Assembly (NCBI GenBank): GCA_000149265.1 | Contig: CH002827.1 | Location: forward strand, 116,603 to 180,602 | Reading direction: 5' to 3' | DNA from: Ciona savignyi | Lineage: Eukaryota > Chordata > Ascidiacea > Phlebobranchia > Cionidae | DNA: 64,000 bases | Part shown: one piece after another, positions 31,935 to 42,379 of the stretch | How the letters are laid out: each line of letters begins with the position of its first letter | Position numbering within the stretch: the stretch's first letter is position 1 | Notes under the pieces: generated by a model | What the model saw: the letters and a program-made list of their open reading frames with translations, nothing else | What the model was told of the DNA's origin: nothing | Database searches by the model: none | Position numbers and translations under genes: made by a program

Positions 31935-34900
31935 TTAAACTAACGTTTTGAACAGGCGAAGTTCTTCACTCTGCTTGGCAGCAAACTCGTTGCCCGCTCG
32001 TTCTCCATCCAAATGAATTCTGTATAAAATTTTGAAATTGGTCTCATTAAAATTAAACCAATTTCTTCAAAATCTTTATATAAGTTATCACTTTTTGGGT
32101 TTAAAATGGCGACCACAGTGTGAGCACGAGTTATCAGTCGATAACCGTAGATGTGTCTTCAATCAAATTTCCCCATCCGCTGGAACACAAATCACTGATC
32201 CATGTATATTCGACAAAAAAGAAGTAATCAACAACATAGTATCCCAACCTGCTAAATGCGGCGGATGTGTTCCGCACATTGTGCGAGGTCTCATGGATGA
32301 GATCGTTGTATGTGGGAGCCTGGCGGGAGGGGAGAGATTCGATCTGGAAAACACAAAAAAATGTCACAGAATTTAAAATCTTAATGTTTTATTCCTGTGA
32401 ATGGGAAAACGCAAAGTGCATAATCACACGGCCAATCAGTCGATCACCTCAAGAATGCGTAAGAAGTGTTATCACACCGTTATTTGTCAGATTACATCGT
32501 GTCCACCATTAGGTTACCAAAGCTAATGCAGCGTGTTGTATTTAATCGAAACACTTTTTTTCATTTTTAGTTCAACCAAATAATCCATTGGGACCAGGCG
32601 ATAACTGCAAAGTTCCTTGCACTAAGACAAAATCAACAAGCTAGCAAGCAACTAGTTTTGATGTTACAATTTTCGGCTAAATAGTGAAGCACTAACTAAT
32701 ATTGAAACTAGAATTGCCCTTGACCACTGCGGGATGTTAGATAGCTCCCAGACACTTTAGTAACCGGCATTTAAAAAATCCCAGTCCTGGGTGTTACCGT
32801 GAACCTTGCTCTACTACTGTATAATACAATTAGAATAAAAAGGTACCTGTGTTCTTCTGACCAGTTGATCACACCCGGTAACTTTATCCAACCCTCTCTG
32901 GTGGAGATATTCGCTCAATAAGGGGGATCTCCCATTTAGGTTGAATACAGAGCGATTGAATTCCGCCGCTCTGCCTACTGCGTTGGACTGAAAAAAAAAT
33001 TCAAAATTATATGATTTTGATGTTTTATCCCTGCCACTGTCAGATTGCTGTAGCTATTGCAGTGTGTTGTATATGATCTGGTTTGGTGCCTAAGGTTTAA
33101 ATAATAATATATTGCTTTAGTTGTGTCACAACCAATTAACTTATTGGGTTTGGGTTATTTCCGCAAAATGCTTGTCAAGAGCATAACCGACTAGCAAACA
33201 ATCACTTTCGATCCTGCAACCTTTGGGCTAAAAGGCAACGCACTAAACCACTAAGCTAAATGAATAGAAAATTTTAGTTTAAATAGGAAGCGAAAATCCA
33301 ATATGTTACATTAAAAGAAAGTGTGGAACAATTGATATTTAACAATGTCTGCCAATTATCACCGGATCTAAATTAACTAAACAGAAATGGGTGAATTACT
33401 TTGACATATTTGGAAGAAGATTTTTCCTTGGATTCCTCCATTGCTCTGTTTTGCTGAAAAGGAAAATAAAAAGGTAAAAATTAGACAAAAAAGGTTTACA
33501 TGCCCAGGCTCATGCTAGTATAGCTAAAGCAAAACAACACACACCTGCATGTATAAAATTGGGCACTTATTATGAAGCCTAGTTTAATTTTTCACTTATT
33601 TTAATAAAAAAGAATAGCACATTTATTTTAAAATGGGTTAGAAAAAAACGTCAAAACTGCAGTCGTTAAAACACGGCAGTAAATTTACAAGGTACAACAG
33701 GGAAAAATGATGTGGCTTTTAGACCTTACATTAAGCAAAACAAAACAAAACGGCGACCAAAAATTTAATAATCAAGTACTTCGCCAATGGTCGTTAGTTG
33801 CTCACATGCAGTGAGCGGACTGAAGAGGCCCAAAAGAAAAATATGTTTACCTCTGTTATGGGTGACAACGTTCTGTCGGTTGTTACATTACTTCTTGTCT
33901 TCTGGGACGAGACAGACATAGCATCTGATTTGGTGCCAAGGGTTCTAAAGAATCAGACATTGTTGGAACTTGTGTACTAGAACATGGTGGATTTGTTATT
34001 TGTATCCTTGTGGATCGAAAAATTAATACTAAAGGATTTATCCATATTTATTGTGTGATTAAATAATGCGGCTGATGCTGCCAGGTACCAACAAACTGGT
34101 GTTTGAGAACCACTGTACTTTAGAAAGTTGAAAATAGTTGAATATTTATTCAAATATATTGAATTTAGTTTTTTAAATATAATCACCTGAGTATGCCTTT
34201 ATTAGAGCCCATCCTTGAATGACCAGTTGATGTCTTTGTTGACACCATTGAACTACTGGGACTTAGTTTGCCCGTTCCTTTTCTATCTGCTAAAAATATA
34301 AGGATAAGATTGGAATATTCATGTTTATCCTCCCAATAGGAAAACTCAAAAAGGTTTCATGTTGTGTTACAAACATTGTACCAAACCAGTGGAGACCAAT
34401 AAGCAGTTCAGAAAAACAATATTTAAATTTTTTCCAGAGGTATCTTTTGAACATAAATGTCTGCGTATCACTGCTACTGTATTTTTCAGCACCGCGTAAA
34501 AGGTAATCCTATATTTACAGTCATAATTGTGTATATGTCACCATGCTTGTACAATGGTTAAAAGATTTGGTGTATTTGGGTAAAAATCATTTGATTTTTA
34601 CACAAGCTGGAATAAAATTTACAAACAGAGCAACTTAAAATTAGTGGTATGCTGTTTTTCTTATTTTAAACAAAACTGATGATGTTGTTAAGAGAAACCA
34701 GTCTTACGAATAAAAAAAGTAGATTTGGACTTAGTTGTTTTCTGATTTACTTCAGATTTGGTTAAAAATGATCACATATCAGGGTAGAAATTTGGTTCCA
34801 TGACAACTGAACCCCTTACAACTGAACCCCTTACAACTGAACCCTTACAACTGAACCCTTTACAACTGAACCCCTACAATTAAGCCCCTTACAACTAAAC

Positions 34901-37900
34901 TCCTTTTAACTAAACCCCTTTAAACTGAACCCCTTTACAACTGAACCCATTTCAATTGAACCTCTTTACAACTAAACCCCTTTTTCAGTTAAAAGGGTTC
35001 TGTTTAAAGGAGTTCAGTTGTAAAGGGGTTCAGTTGTAGGGGTTCAGTTGTAAGGGGTTCAGTTGACTGGTCAACAGAAATTTATTTTTACCAAAATTTT
35101 CAATTAAGCAAAACTAGTATTACACATAAAAGTAGTAGATTTGGGCATATGTGTTTTTCGACTTATTTTTTGTTAAAAGTAAAAGTATTCCGATACAAAC
35201 TTTATTTAATCCAGGAATTTACCTTTTTCATTTGACTTGACCTTCATTGTTTCATCTTTCCTCATTTTACTCGGCTCAAGTTTGGCGTAGTTCCACGACT
35301 CATAGAGGCGAGGAGGTGGCTTGATGCCACATACCCACATGGCGGTAACAGTGACAAGGTTCTCTTTGAACGAGGGTTCGTCAAACTGGCTCCACGATTG
35401 GGGGAAAGCAAGGCAGAAGGCTGAGTAGATTGCCTGCGCAAGTATACTTGCGTACGACTGAAACAAAAAGTGACGATATTAAAACCAGCCACTTGTTGGT
35501 TGGTGGTGACTTTGTGGTGTCTCTTAACATATTTTCCTGTATTTTTAATAGATATAGAATATAGGACATTCATATTTATTCCTGTAAATAAAAAAGTTGA
35601 AGAAGCGTTAACAGACAAGTAATCGTCAGATCACCTCGCGCCCACCGTTGTGTCACCGTAGTTATTACTTTATGTTGTGTAGGGTTCGGGCGTTCCTTTA
35701 ATTTTGTTAAACCCATTAATCCACCAGGCTCAGGGAATGTCTTTTAATGCCTTGCCCAAGGACAAAATCAAATAGCAAGCAACTAGTTTCAACAAGCAAC
35801 CCTTTGACTGAAAGTTGACGTACTAACCCAACAAGCTATTCGGTCAAAGATAACAATTTAAAACCAGTAAATTACCATGAAAAAAGTGTCACAGAATTTA
35901 TGATCACTGGACAAAAGAAGAAGTTTCACGTAGATCTGAGCAATCCTCTTGAACAGCTTACTTTGGCTTTCTTTGTCCGGCTGTAACACATAAAATGTTT
36001 AAAGACAAATGTTCCAGTTTATATGAGTTTTCATTTAAATAGCATAAGCTTTTCTGCAACACTTTTTTTTAAATGTATTACTTTTTCTATTGCTGGAAAT
36101 CATGTTTGTTTTTAATAGTGAACATTTTCAGAATGAGAAGAATCTATTCCTTAAACATGAGACATGGCACAGAAAACGAATATTCTTGGTTATTTAAGTA
36201 TTTGCAATTGTTCATGCCACCGTAAAAAAGGAGAAAAAATTACTAAACTTTCATTTTTTTGTTTTAAATGTTTAGTGTATTTTATCAATATTTTTTGTTG
36301 TAGTCAAGACAAAAGTTTTCCACCCACGTTAATAAGTAAATCTCACTAAAAAAGAACAAACTTATATAATATATATATATATATATAGAGTAGATAATAT
36401 TTTATCATATGAGGCTGAGTTTAAATTGTATTAAAGGACAAATCTGTTGGAATCTCAGTTTTGAGTTATCGTTGGTTGTGTCCTTGGGCTAAGGAACCTG
36501 ACGGATTATCCAACCCCAGTAGTTTAATGGGTTTCACTGCAACTTAAAGTAATTTAAAAATTGCCCGTGGGATAACGTCCCACATATACCCATTTCATGT
36601 GTGAGAACCACCTCATATTCTCATACACATAATCAATACAAATATCTCGCTCCAACAACATCTTACATGATATTTGTCAAGGAAAAACCACCAGAAGAGA
36701 TCTTGCAGCAGCGCTCGTTGTGTGCGGGAATACATTATTCTGCGAAACTCGTGTTCGTACGTCGGCTGAATTAGAAATGTATTTTTTTATTTTATTGTAA
36801 AGTTGCCAATAGAGTTGTAGGTTAGAAGTCAATTGTATCTGTGGGCAAGGTAGTTAGCGGACATCGACTTAACCCAGTGGTTTAATGGGTTTTACTAAAA
36901 CTGAAATAATGTCTTAATATTTAATATGATTGCTTGTATAATAAATCTTTTACATTTCCCATTGAGTGGGATAAAACATATATAGGTGCCATCATTATTT
37001 ACCTTTCTCCTGAGGTCAGTTTGAGCAGCGATCACATGGTCAATAACAACAGTTGCTTCAAGACCATGAGGAAGAGGGGCATGCCGGTTTTGTACAAATC
37101 CTGGATACTGCTGCAGTTCAACTAGACGTGGTGCATCAGATTTCTTTGGTAAAAATGTGAATAAACAATGTAAATCAAAGGTCAAACAATGTAAATAAAT
37201 TGTATAGATTCATATGTATATGAGAAATGGCATATGATATGATACTTATGAAGTTCTTGTTTAATTTAGGATTTATTTACGTTCATTATAAAGGCTTAGC
37301 TAATGAAGAAAATCAGTTCGTACGTGCTAGTTAATTTTAGTTTTTTTTATTAAGTTTATTTTTTGTTTCACCTTTACAAAAGAGAAGATTAAAAACAAGA
37401 AAGATTGCAAACCTACAGATTGTAATTAAAACACAACAGTGTACTCTTACTTAATAAAACATAACCTTAATATTCCAATTTCAGTTAATTTCCTAATAAC
37501 TTCCAAAAGTTAGTATTAAGTTAAATATCATACTTTTCTGGGCCCCCTTCGACGGTGAGTCTTAGCTTCAGTTTGTGCTTCTGTGCATAAAATCAATGTG
37601 GGTTTTAGCATTAGCAATATATTTTTTAGTCTTATATTTGGGTTTTAGCATATTAGCATTGGGTTTTTAGCTTGTATTGCTTTATTAAATGTATTAGGGC
37701 TTCACTTAGCACTTAACAAGTCATATGATAATACATTGCCTGACCATCAATATATGCGGTAGTAGAAATAATAGGATTAAATTAAAAAGCTCTATAAGAC
37801 AGACAAAACAGATCTATTTCTACTTTAAATGCCTCGTGCAAACAAATGCTAACGCGACATCTCAATGTAAAAGAATAAATGCATAAGCCTTTTTATCAAG

Positions 37901-39508
37901 GATTTTGAATCCTATTGCTTGATTGTACATATCACAATAATTTTTGAACTGCCAAATGTATTATATCCTTAGGTAACTGTTGAAGGATCCAAACTGGTTA
38001 GGAGCTATTCTGTTTTTTTCTTGGGCAAGGTAGTGGACATCGCCTCACTTTCTGATGATTGACCATATGATAAAGCCATCTTATGAACTCGCAAGGTAAT
38101 CTGTAAACTGCCCATGTTATAAAATCTACTTATTCGTAAGGTAATCGATTAATGAAATAAAATAAACAAGTAGAAACCTTCCAATCATACTGCAATAGGT
38201 TCAAACAGTGGACACGAGGCAATTTGATGTTTATCTGTAGGATAACAACCCTAGTGTTTTCCCATTCAGGGGGATAAAACATGGACAAGGTTAACTTTAC
38301 CAGATTCACTTGAAAATAATCCGGCAAACCTTCTTTCTTCTTTGTCTTCCCGATCTTTGAAATTTAGAAAACAAATTAAGATTTTTGTATTTATTTTCTA
38401 CTGAATACAAAATGGCTTAAAGAAATAAACACAGATTTTTATTATTGTGTTGGACTGGTAACCAGGTTTTTATTTTTATTTCAATAAAAATTGGGTTTTT
38501 CTTTATCGAAAACTAGAAGAAAATTATATGAATGAAAATGGTTTAAGGATATAACCAGTACAGCAGTACCTCGAGCTGAACGTGAGATTCGTTTACTGGC
38601 AGCTTTTACTTGAAAATGACCAGTATTTGGGTCATAAATTTCGTCATTGTTCGATAAACGGCTCTCAATAGCAAGTTTACTGTCGTAGATCGATAATTCA
38701 GAATCTAAACTGCAAATTCTTTCATTCACTTTATGTATGGAACCCACAAGAAACGCTAAAAGGAGATTTATAATCGAAGTGTAAAGGAGAATAAACTTTA
38801 GCAATAAAAAGAGACGTGAGAATTTCCCATTAAAACCTCCTCTATGTGGCATTTTTTTGACTTTGAGCAGAGATAAAACTAGGCAGAATATTCCTGTTGA
38901 CAAGGTTGAATTTTTTAGGATATGATATTAATGTTCATCCTCGTAAAGGGGCATTTAACATACGTAAAGGGTATTTTTCACATAGGTAATCCTACCACAC
39001 CACCAGCGGGTTATTGGAAATATTGCATTGTGGTATATATGATTAAGGCGTTTCTTTAATTGGGTGGAACCCATCATTTCACTAGGTTTATGCAAAGTCC
39101 ATTATGTAAGTTAAAAAACTAAATCGATCAACTAGCGACCAGTTTCGAACCTTTACCTTTGAACTAAAACATCTCGCACTATAATATGAAATGTGCATTT
39201 CTAAAAAATATTATATTTTGTCTTGTTGAATTACTCCATCTTAAATTATTCCAAAAATGTTGAATTACTCCATGTATTCCTATGTTTAATTTCAAATGTT
39301 GTATTAAAATATAATGTTTATATAACCTATACGTACTTTGTGCTAATAAAAATACACAAAGCTCATAAAGAATGATAAGGATACAAGCTGGGCGAACTTT
39401 TTGCAACTCTTCTAGAATTTTCTTCTGTTTATCAACTTTTTTATTGACATCAAATAAATCCTCTTCGCACAGGCTCATAGGAGACGCAATTCTGCTTATG
39501 TCCGCCAT
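31935..39508 (-). CDS. FAM227-like protein with FWWh domain
   Basis: Thirteen minus-strand exons, all in phase, give 472 residues: 39508-39385, 38755-38570, 38354-38301, 37577-37534, 37143-37003, 36765-36667, 35980-35876, 35457-35223, 34289-34187, 33944-33851, 33453-33400, 32343-32249 and 32019-31935. The core has the FWWFFLDKY motif that names the FWWh family, then SKLFKRIAQIYVKLLL, QAIYSAFCLAFPQSW and MWVCGIKPPP, as in FAM227A/B. The N-terminus (KKVDKQKKILEELQKV) may be a short coiled coil; the part coded by 34289-33851 is Ser/Thr-rich and probably disordered. The function of the family is unknown; links to cilia are an inference from expression of relatives. The start (agctATGGCG) has a good context. 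The first two junctions are the least sure. Confidence 0.8.
32380..32700 (-). repeat. SINE copy
   Basis: The tail complement ('gttttattcctgtgaatggg') through the body ('attaggttaccaaagctaat') to a decayed head is present. A second tail-like piece near 32460-32490 suggests nested copies. It lies in a FAM227 intron. Confidence 0.7.
33010..33270 (-). repeat. SINE copy
   Basis: It contains 'gctattgcagtgtgttgtat' and the head complement 'cctgcaacctttgggctaaa'. It lies in a FAM227 intron. Confidence 0.7.
34695..35180. repeat. Inverted satellite flanked by direct repeats
   Basis: From about 34803 to 34984 a 13-16 bp unit (acaactgaacccctt) is repeated about 12 times with small changes. From 34985 to 35066 the same unit runs in the opposite orientation about six times (aaggggttcagttgt). 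The arms can pair into a long hairpin. On both sides lies a diverged direct repeat of roughly 75 bp with 'agtagatttgg' in common (34695-34770 and 35109-35180). The whole lies inside the FAM227 intron 34290-35222. Confidence 0.85.
35555..35845 (-). repeat. SINE, near full length
   Basis: Tail ('attcatatttattcctgtaa'), body ('cgtcagatcacctcgcgccc', 'aacccattaatccaccaggc') and head ('caaccctttgactgaaag') appear as complements, in the sense orientation of the FAM227 transcript. Confidence 0.8.
36435..36600 (+). repeat. SINE fragment
   Basis: Body words 'ggttgtgtccttgggctaag' and 'agtttaatgggtttcactgc' are present. The tail is decayed. It lies in a FAM227 intron. Confidence 0.6.
36815..36975 (+). 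repeat. SINE fragment
   Basis: 'gggcaaggtagttagcggac' and 'acccagtggtttaatgggtt' mark the body, with 'tgagtgggataaaacata' as the tail. It stops about 28 bases from the exon end at 37003. Confidence 0.65.
37950..38285 (+). repeat. SINE copy, rearranged
   Basis: The head is decayed. 'cttgggcaaggtagtggaca' and the tail 'cccattcagggggataaaac' are clear. The middle holds extra sequence. It ends about 15 bases from the exon at 38301. Confidence 0.55.
38920..39185 (-). repeat. SINE copy
   Basis: The tail complement is at the left, and the head complement 'gcgaccagtttcgaacctt' at the right retains the B-box sequence. It lies in the first FAM227 intron. Confidence 0.7.
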
Positions 39509-40736
39509 AGCTTTGGTAGCTAAAATGTCTTGTTAAAATAACAGTTGATTTTTGCGAAAAACTAATTGGAAAAGAAGATTAAGTGAAGGAAGAAAACTGC
39601 ATTCTAAATGACTATTAGGGGGTTATGGTTAGATTTAAGGTTGGCGTTTAATTAGCATTAGTTCTAACGTAGAGATAAGTGCGAGGCTGCAACAATTTTT
39701 TTATAGTTTTAGAAACCATTTTCCCTCCTTCCCCTTGTCCCTAATTCCTTCCTTTAAGTGTGTCGCTATAGTATTTCAATTCCTATTTATTAATATGTAA
39801 TTTGGTGGGAGAAAAAAACTTACCTATGTGTATTGTTAAACGATTGCGTGTTTTTCAGAGAATTTACATATCTAGTCTATGCATTGCAAAGTGCACTTTA
39901 TACAATGGACATCGTTAAGGCATAAACGATTTTTTCGTCCACAAATATATTGAACAACTGGTAACTTCTTGGCGGCAAATCTCAAGAGCGTCGTTTCTAT
40001 AACAGCAGCCACGCCTGACACCTAGCGATATTTAATATTTTAGTCGAACCTTTTTTTAAACGATGGCACAATTTATGTTACGTACACTAATAATTTTATT
40101 GCCTTTTTTATACAAAAATGCATGAGGCATTATACCAAGGGGTAGCGCGTTTAGTATTCCAGCAGAACGTTTTCAGCTCGGAATTAGGGGGGCAAATCTA
40201 AAAATAGAATGGGAAAAAGTGAAGGAGAGAAACTGTAAACTAAAGGTATAGAAACTAATTCTAACCCTGACCCAACATTTATTTCAACCACAGAACCAAA
40301 CCTTTAACCCCTAGCTAAACTAACCCAACACGCTAATCTTTATTTTTGCGTGTGGTTTCCCCGCCGTGTCCTTTTTAGTTTACCCGAAAATCAGCTTGCT
40401 TGTGTAATGTTTATGGATTCAACACATTACAATTTCTCCGATAACGGAGTATTTTTTAAAATAATATAGCGCACGTGTATTTTTCACCATTTCTGGCGAT
40501 AACCAACCATTTTCTTTTATGTCAATAAATGGACTATCAAAGAATGTATCTAGTTTTTTATAATTTTTTAATATGCCACACCCCATCCTACTCAATATTA
40601 TCTTACACGTTCTACCAAGTTAAGCAAAATATTTCCTTTAAGTAATCTTAACATAATTACAGAACATTTGTACGCTTCATTAACAACGGAGAATTGCTAC
40701 AGTGTAAAATATAATCGGTATTATTCAAGTATGCTT
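39509..40736. other. Upstream region of the FAM227-like gene, no other gene seen
   Basis: It lies between the FAM227 start and the S18 poly(A) signal. It should contain the promoter of the minus-strand gene. No TATA box or conserved motif could be defended. Confidence 0.45.
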
Positions 40737-40742
40737 TTATTA
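40737..40742 (-). terminator. Poly(A) signal AATAAA for the S18 exon
   Basis: The plus strand reads TTTATT, so the minus strand carries AATAAA about 56 bases beyond the S18 stop codon, a normal distance. Confidence 0.6.
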
Positions 40743-40797
40743 AATATAAAAATAATACACTAAACCAATCTCTACGTGTGATATGAATGTTTTAAGT

Positions 40798-41015
40798 TTA
40801 CTTATTCTTGGACACACCAACGGTTCGTCCACGATGTCGGGTGGTTTTCGTGTGCTGTCCTCTAACACGTAGGCCCCAGTAATGTCGTAAACCTCTGTGA
40901 GCGCGGATCTTCTTCAAACAATCGATGTCTTCACGAAGTTTGTTGTCGAGCTGATTGGACAGCACCTGGGTAAATTTGCCATCGCGCGTGTCCTTCTGTC
41001 TGTTCAGGAACCAAT
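40798..41015 (-). CDS. RPS18: Ribosomal protein S18, last exon only
   Basis: After a clean acceptor (ctctag) the minus strand codes 71 residues starting [18 protein letters not shown] and ending [10 protein letters not shown], plus a stop. This matches the C-terminal half of the small-subunit ribosomal protein S18 (uS13) closely, including [14 protein letters not shown]. The frame is intact with a phase-1 entry (the Asp of PDWFLN), as expected for the family's exon border. The roughly 80 N-terminal residues of this 152-residue protein were not found between here and 42380, nor elsewhere on the minus strand. It is therefore a stranded exon, a partial copy or an assembly break. Direct repeats of 22 bp flank it (40767-40788 and 41150-41171, one mismatch). 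Confidence 0.9.
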
Positions 41016-42379
41016 CTAGAGATTGGTTTTAGTGTATTATTTTTTGCCTGGTGTACAATGTCGCCTTACTTTTTGGTGTACAATGTCGTTCTATTTTTAA
41101 TTTGACACACGGAAGTTAGGTGTTGCTTTTTAAATGCTTGATTGCAAAAAATCTGTACGTGTGATATGAATTAAATATTTCGCGTAAGTTTTGGTGTGCT
41201 TTATTATATCCCTTTTACATGAACGACTGAGTAATTGGAATTTTGTTATTTTAATTCAGATCTATAACAGAAAAAACATTTCCTTTAGCAAACAACCTCG
41301 TTCCCCGAGGAACTGTTTCTCACAAGTTGCGAAATGAGCTGGAATTTCACGCCATCGAATTATCCCTGTAGTTTTCAGCGCTATCCAAGGGGTCTATAAG
41401 GGCCAGTTAAGGGTTTAGAAAAGAGAGCAAAAAGAGACCGCTACTCTCTCGATCCAGTCGTGCGATAATGACGTAACAATAGAAGTGGCAGTTTTCTAGG
41501 ATTTGAAGAGCACTGATTATTAGATATATATTATACACCGACCCTTATGCCACTCTTCGTGTTGGTTTAGTCGTAAACACTGCTTGCCTGTTTATTGAAT
41601 TGACGTGACAGGTAAATTATTGCTGTGCCCTGATATCACCCTAAAGAGGTGTTTTGTATATTTCTCCACGTTGCATTTTTGATTAAATCTCTGTGTACAG
41701 TAAGGGATTTTTTTTCTGTTCAAATAAAACATGTTTTTCATTCAAAATCTTTTGTGTGATTGTTAGCTTATAATTCTCGTTTATAAGAAAGGGTTTTAAT
41801 TTATTTAACTTGTCCAACTCCTCAGGGGAATTCTATGTGTAAGGCAATGGCCACAATAAAGGAAAACCTGCATTGTCGAAATATAAAGGGAACCATAAAA
41901 AAGGACGGATTGGCGATGTTTACTCTCGGAGGGGTGGAATTATGATTAAACACGATAATGAATAAACTATTATGACGGCTGAATGTGGTATGTGGGAGTG
42001 TTCTTGTGTGCTCTATACGCGTGCACGGTCGTGAATAGTGAACAGGGGCCTCGTTGGAACGGGAGTCGTCAGTCATAACCAAGGCTGCTTCTTATAACAA
42101 GAGCCACTGAATAGCCCGGGTGTGGTGGTAGGATAAGCGAAGAGAAAGAAAGGGAACTCCTCGTTGGCTTGAGTACGAAGAGAAGCAGTCCGGTTGGAAT
42201 CATTGTGCGATTCTATAGCGACTCTGAGCAGTTTTCAAACGATCAACATTTCGCAACTGTTGAGAACCGAACGCCAGACGAAGATTTTTGTTTTCGAGTT
42301 TAATACTGTGAGCAAGCGCAACGTACTAATACCCATAAAGCACGTAAAGGCTGAGGATTGATACCAAAAACCCCATAGT
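41016..42379. other. Region between S18 exon and FoxQ, no gene seen
   Basis: It includes two tandem units of about 27 bp with 'ggtgtacaatgtcg' (41038-41092). The last few hundred bases probably hold the FoxQ promoter and 5' UTR; no TATA box was identified. Confidence 0.45.

Noticed and set aside
32032-32376. 114-codon plus-strand frame
   Set aside because: It is the antisense shadow of the minus-strand FAM227 exon 32249-32343.
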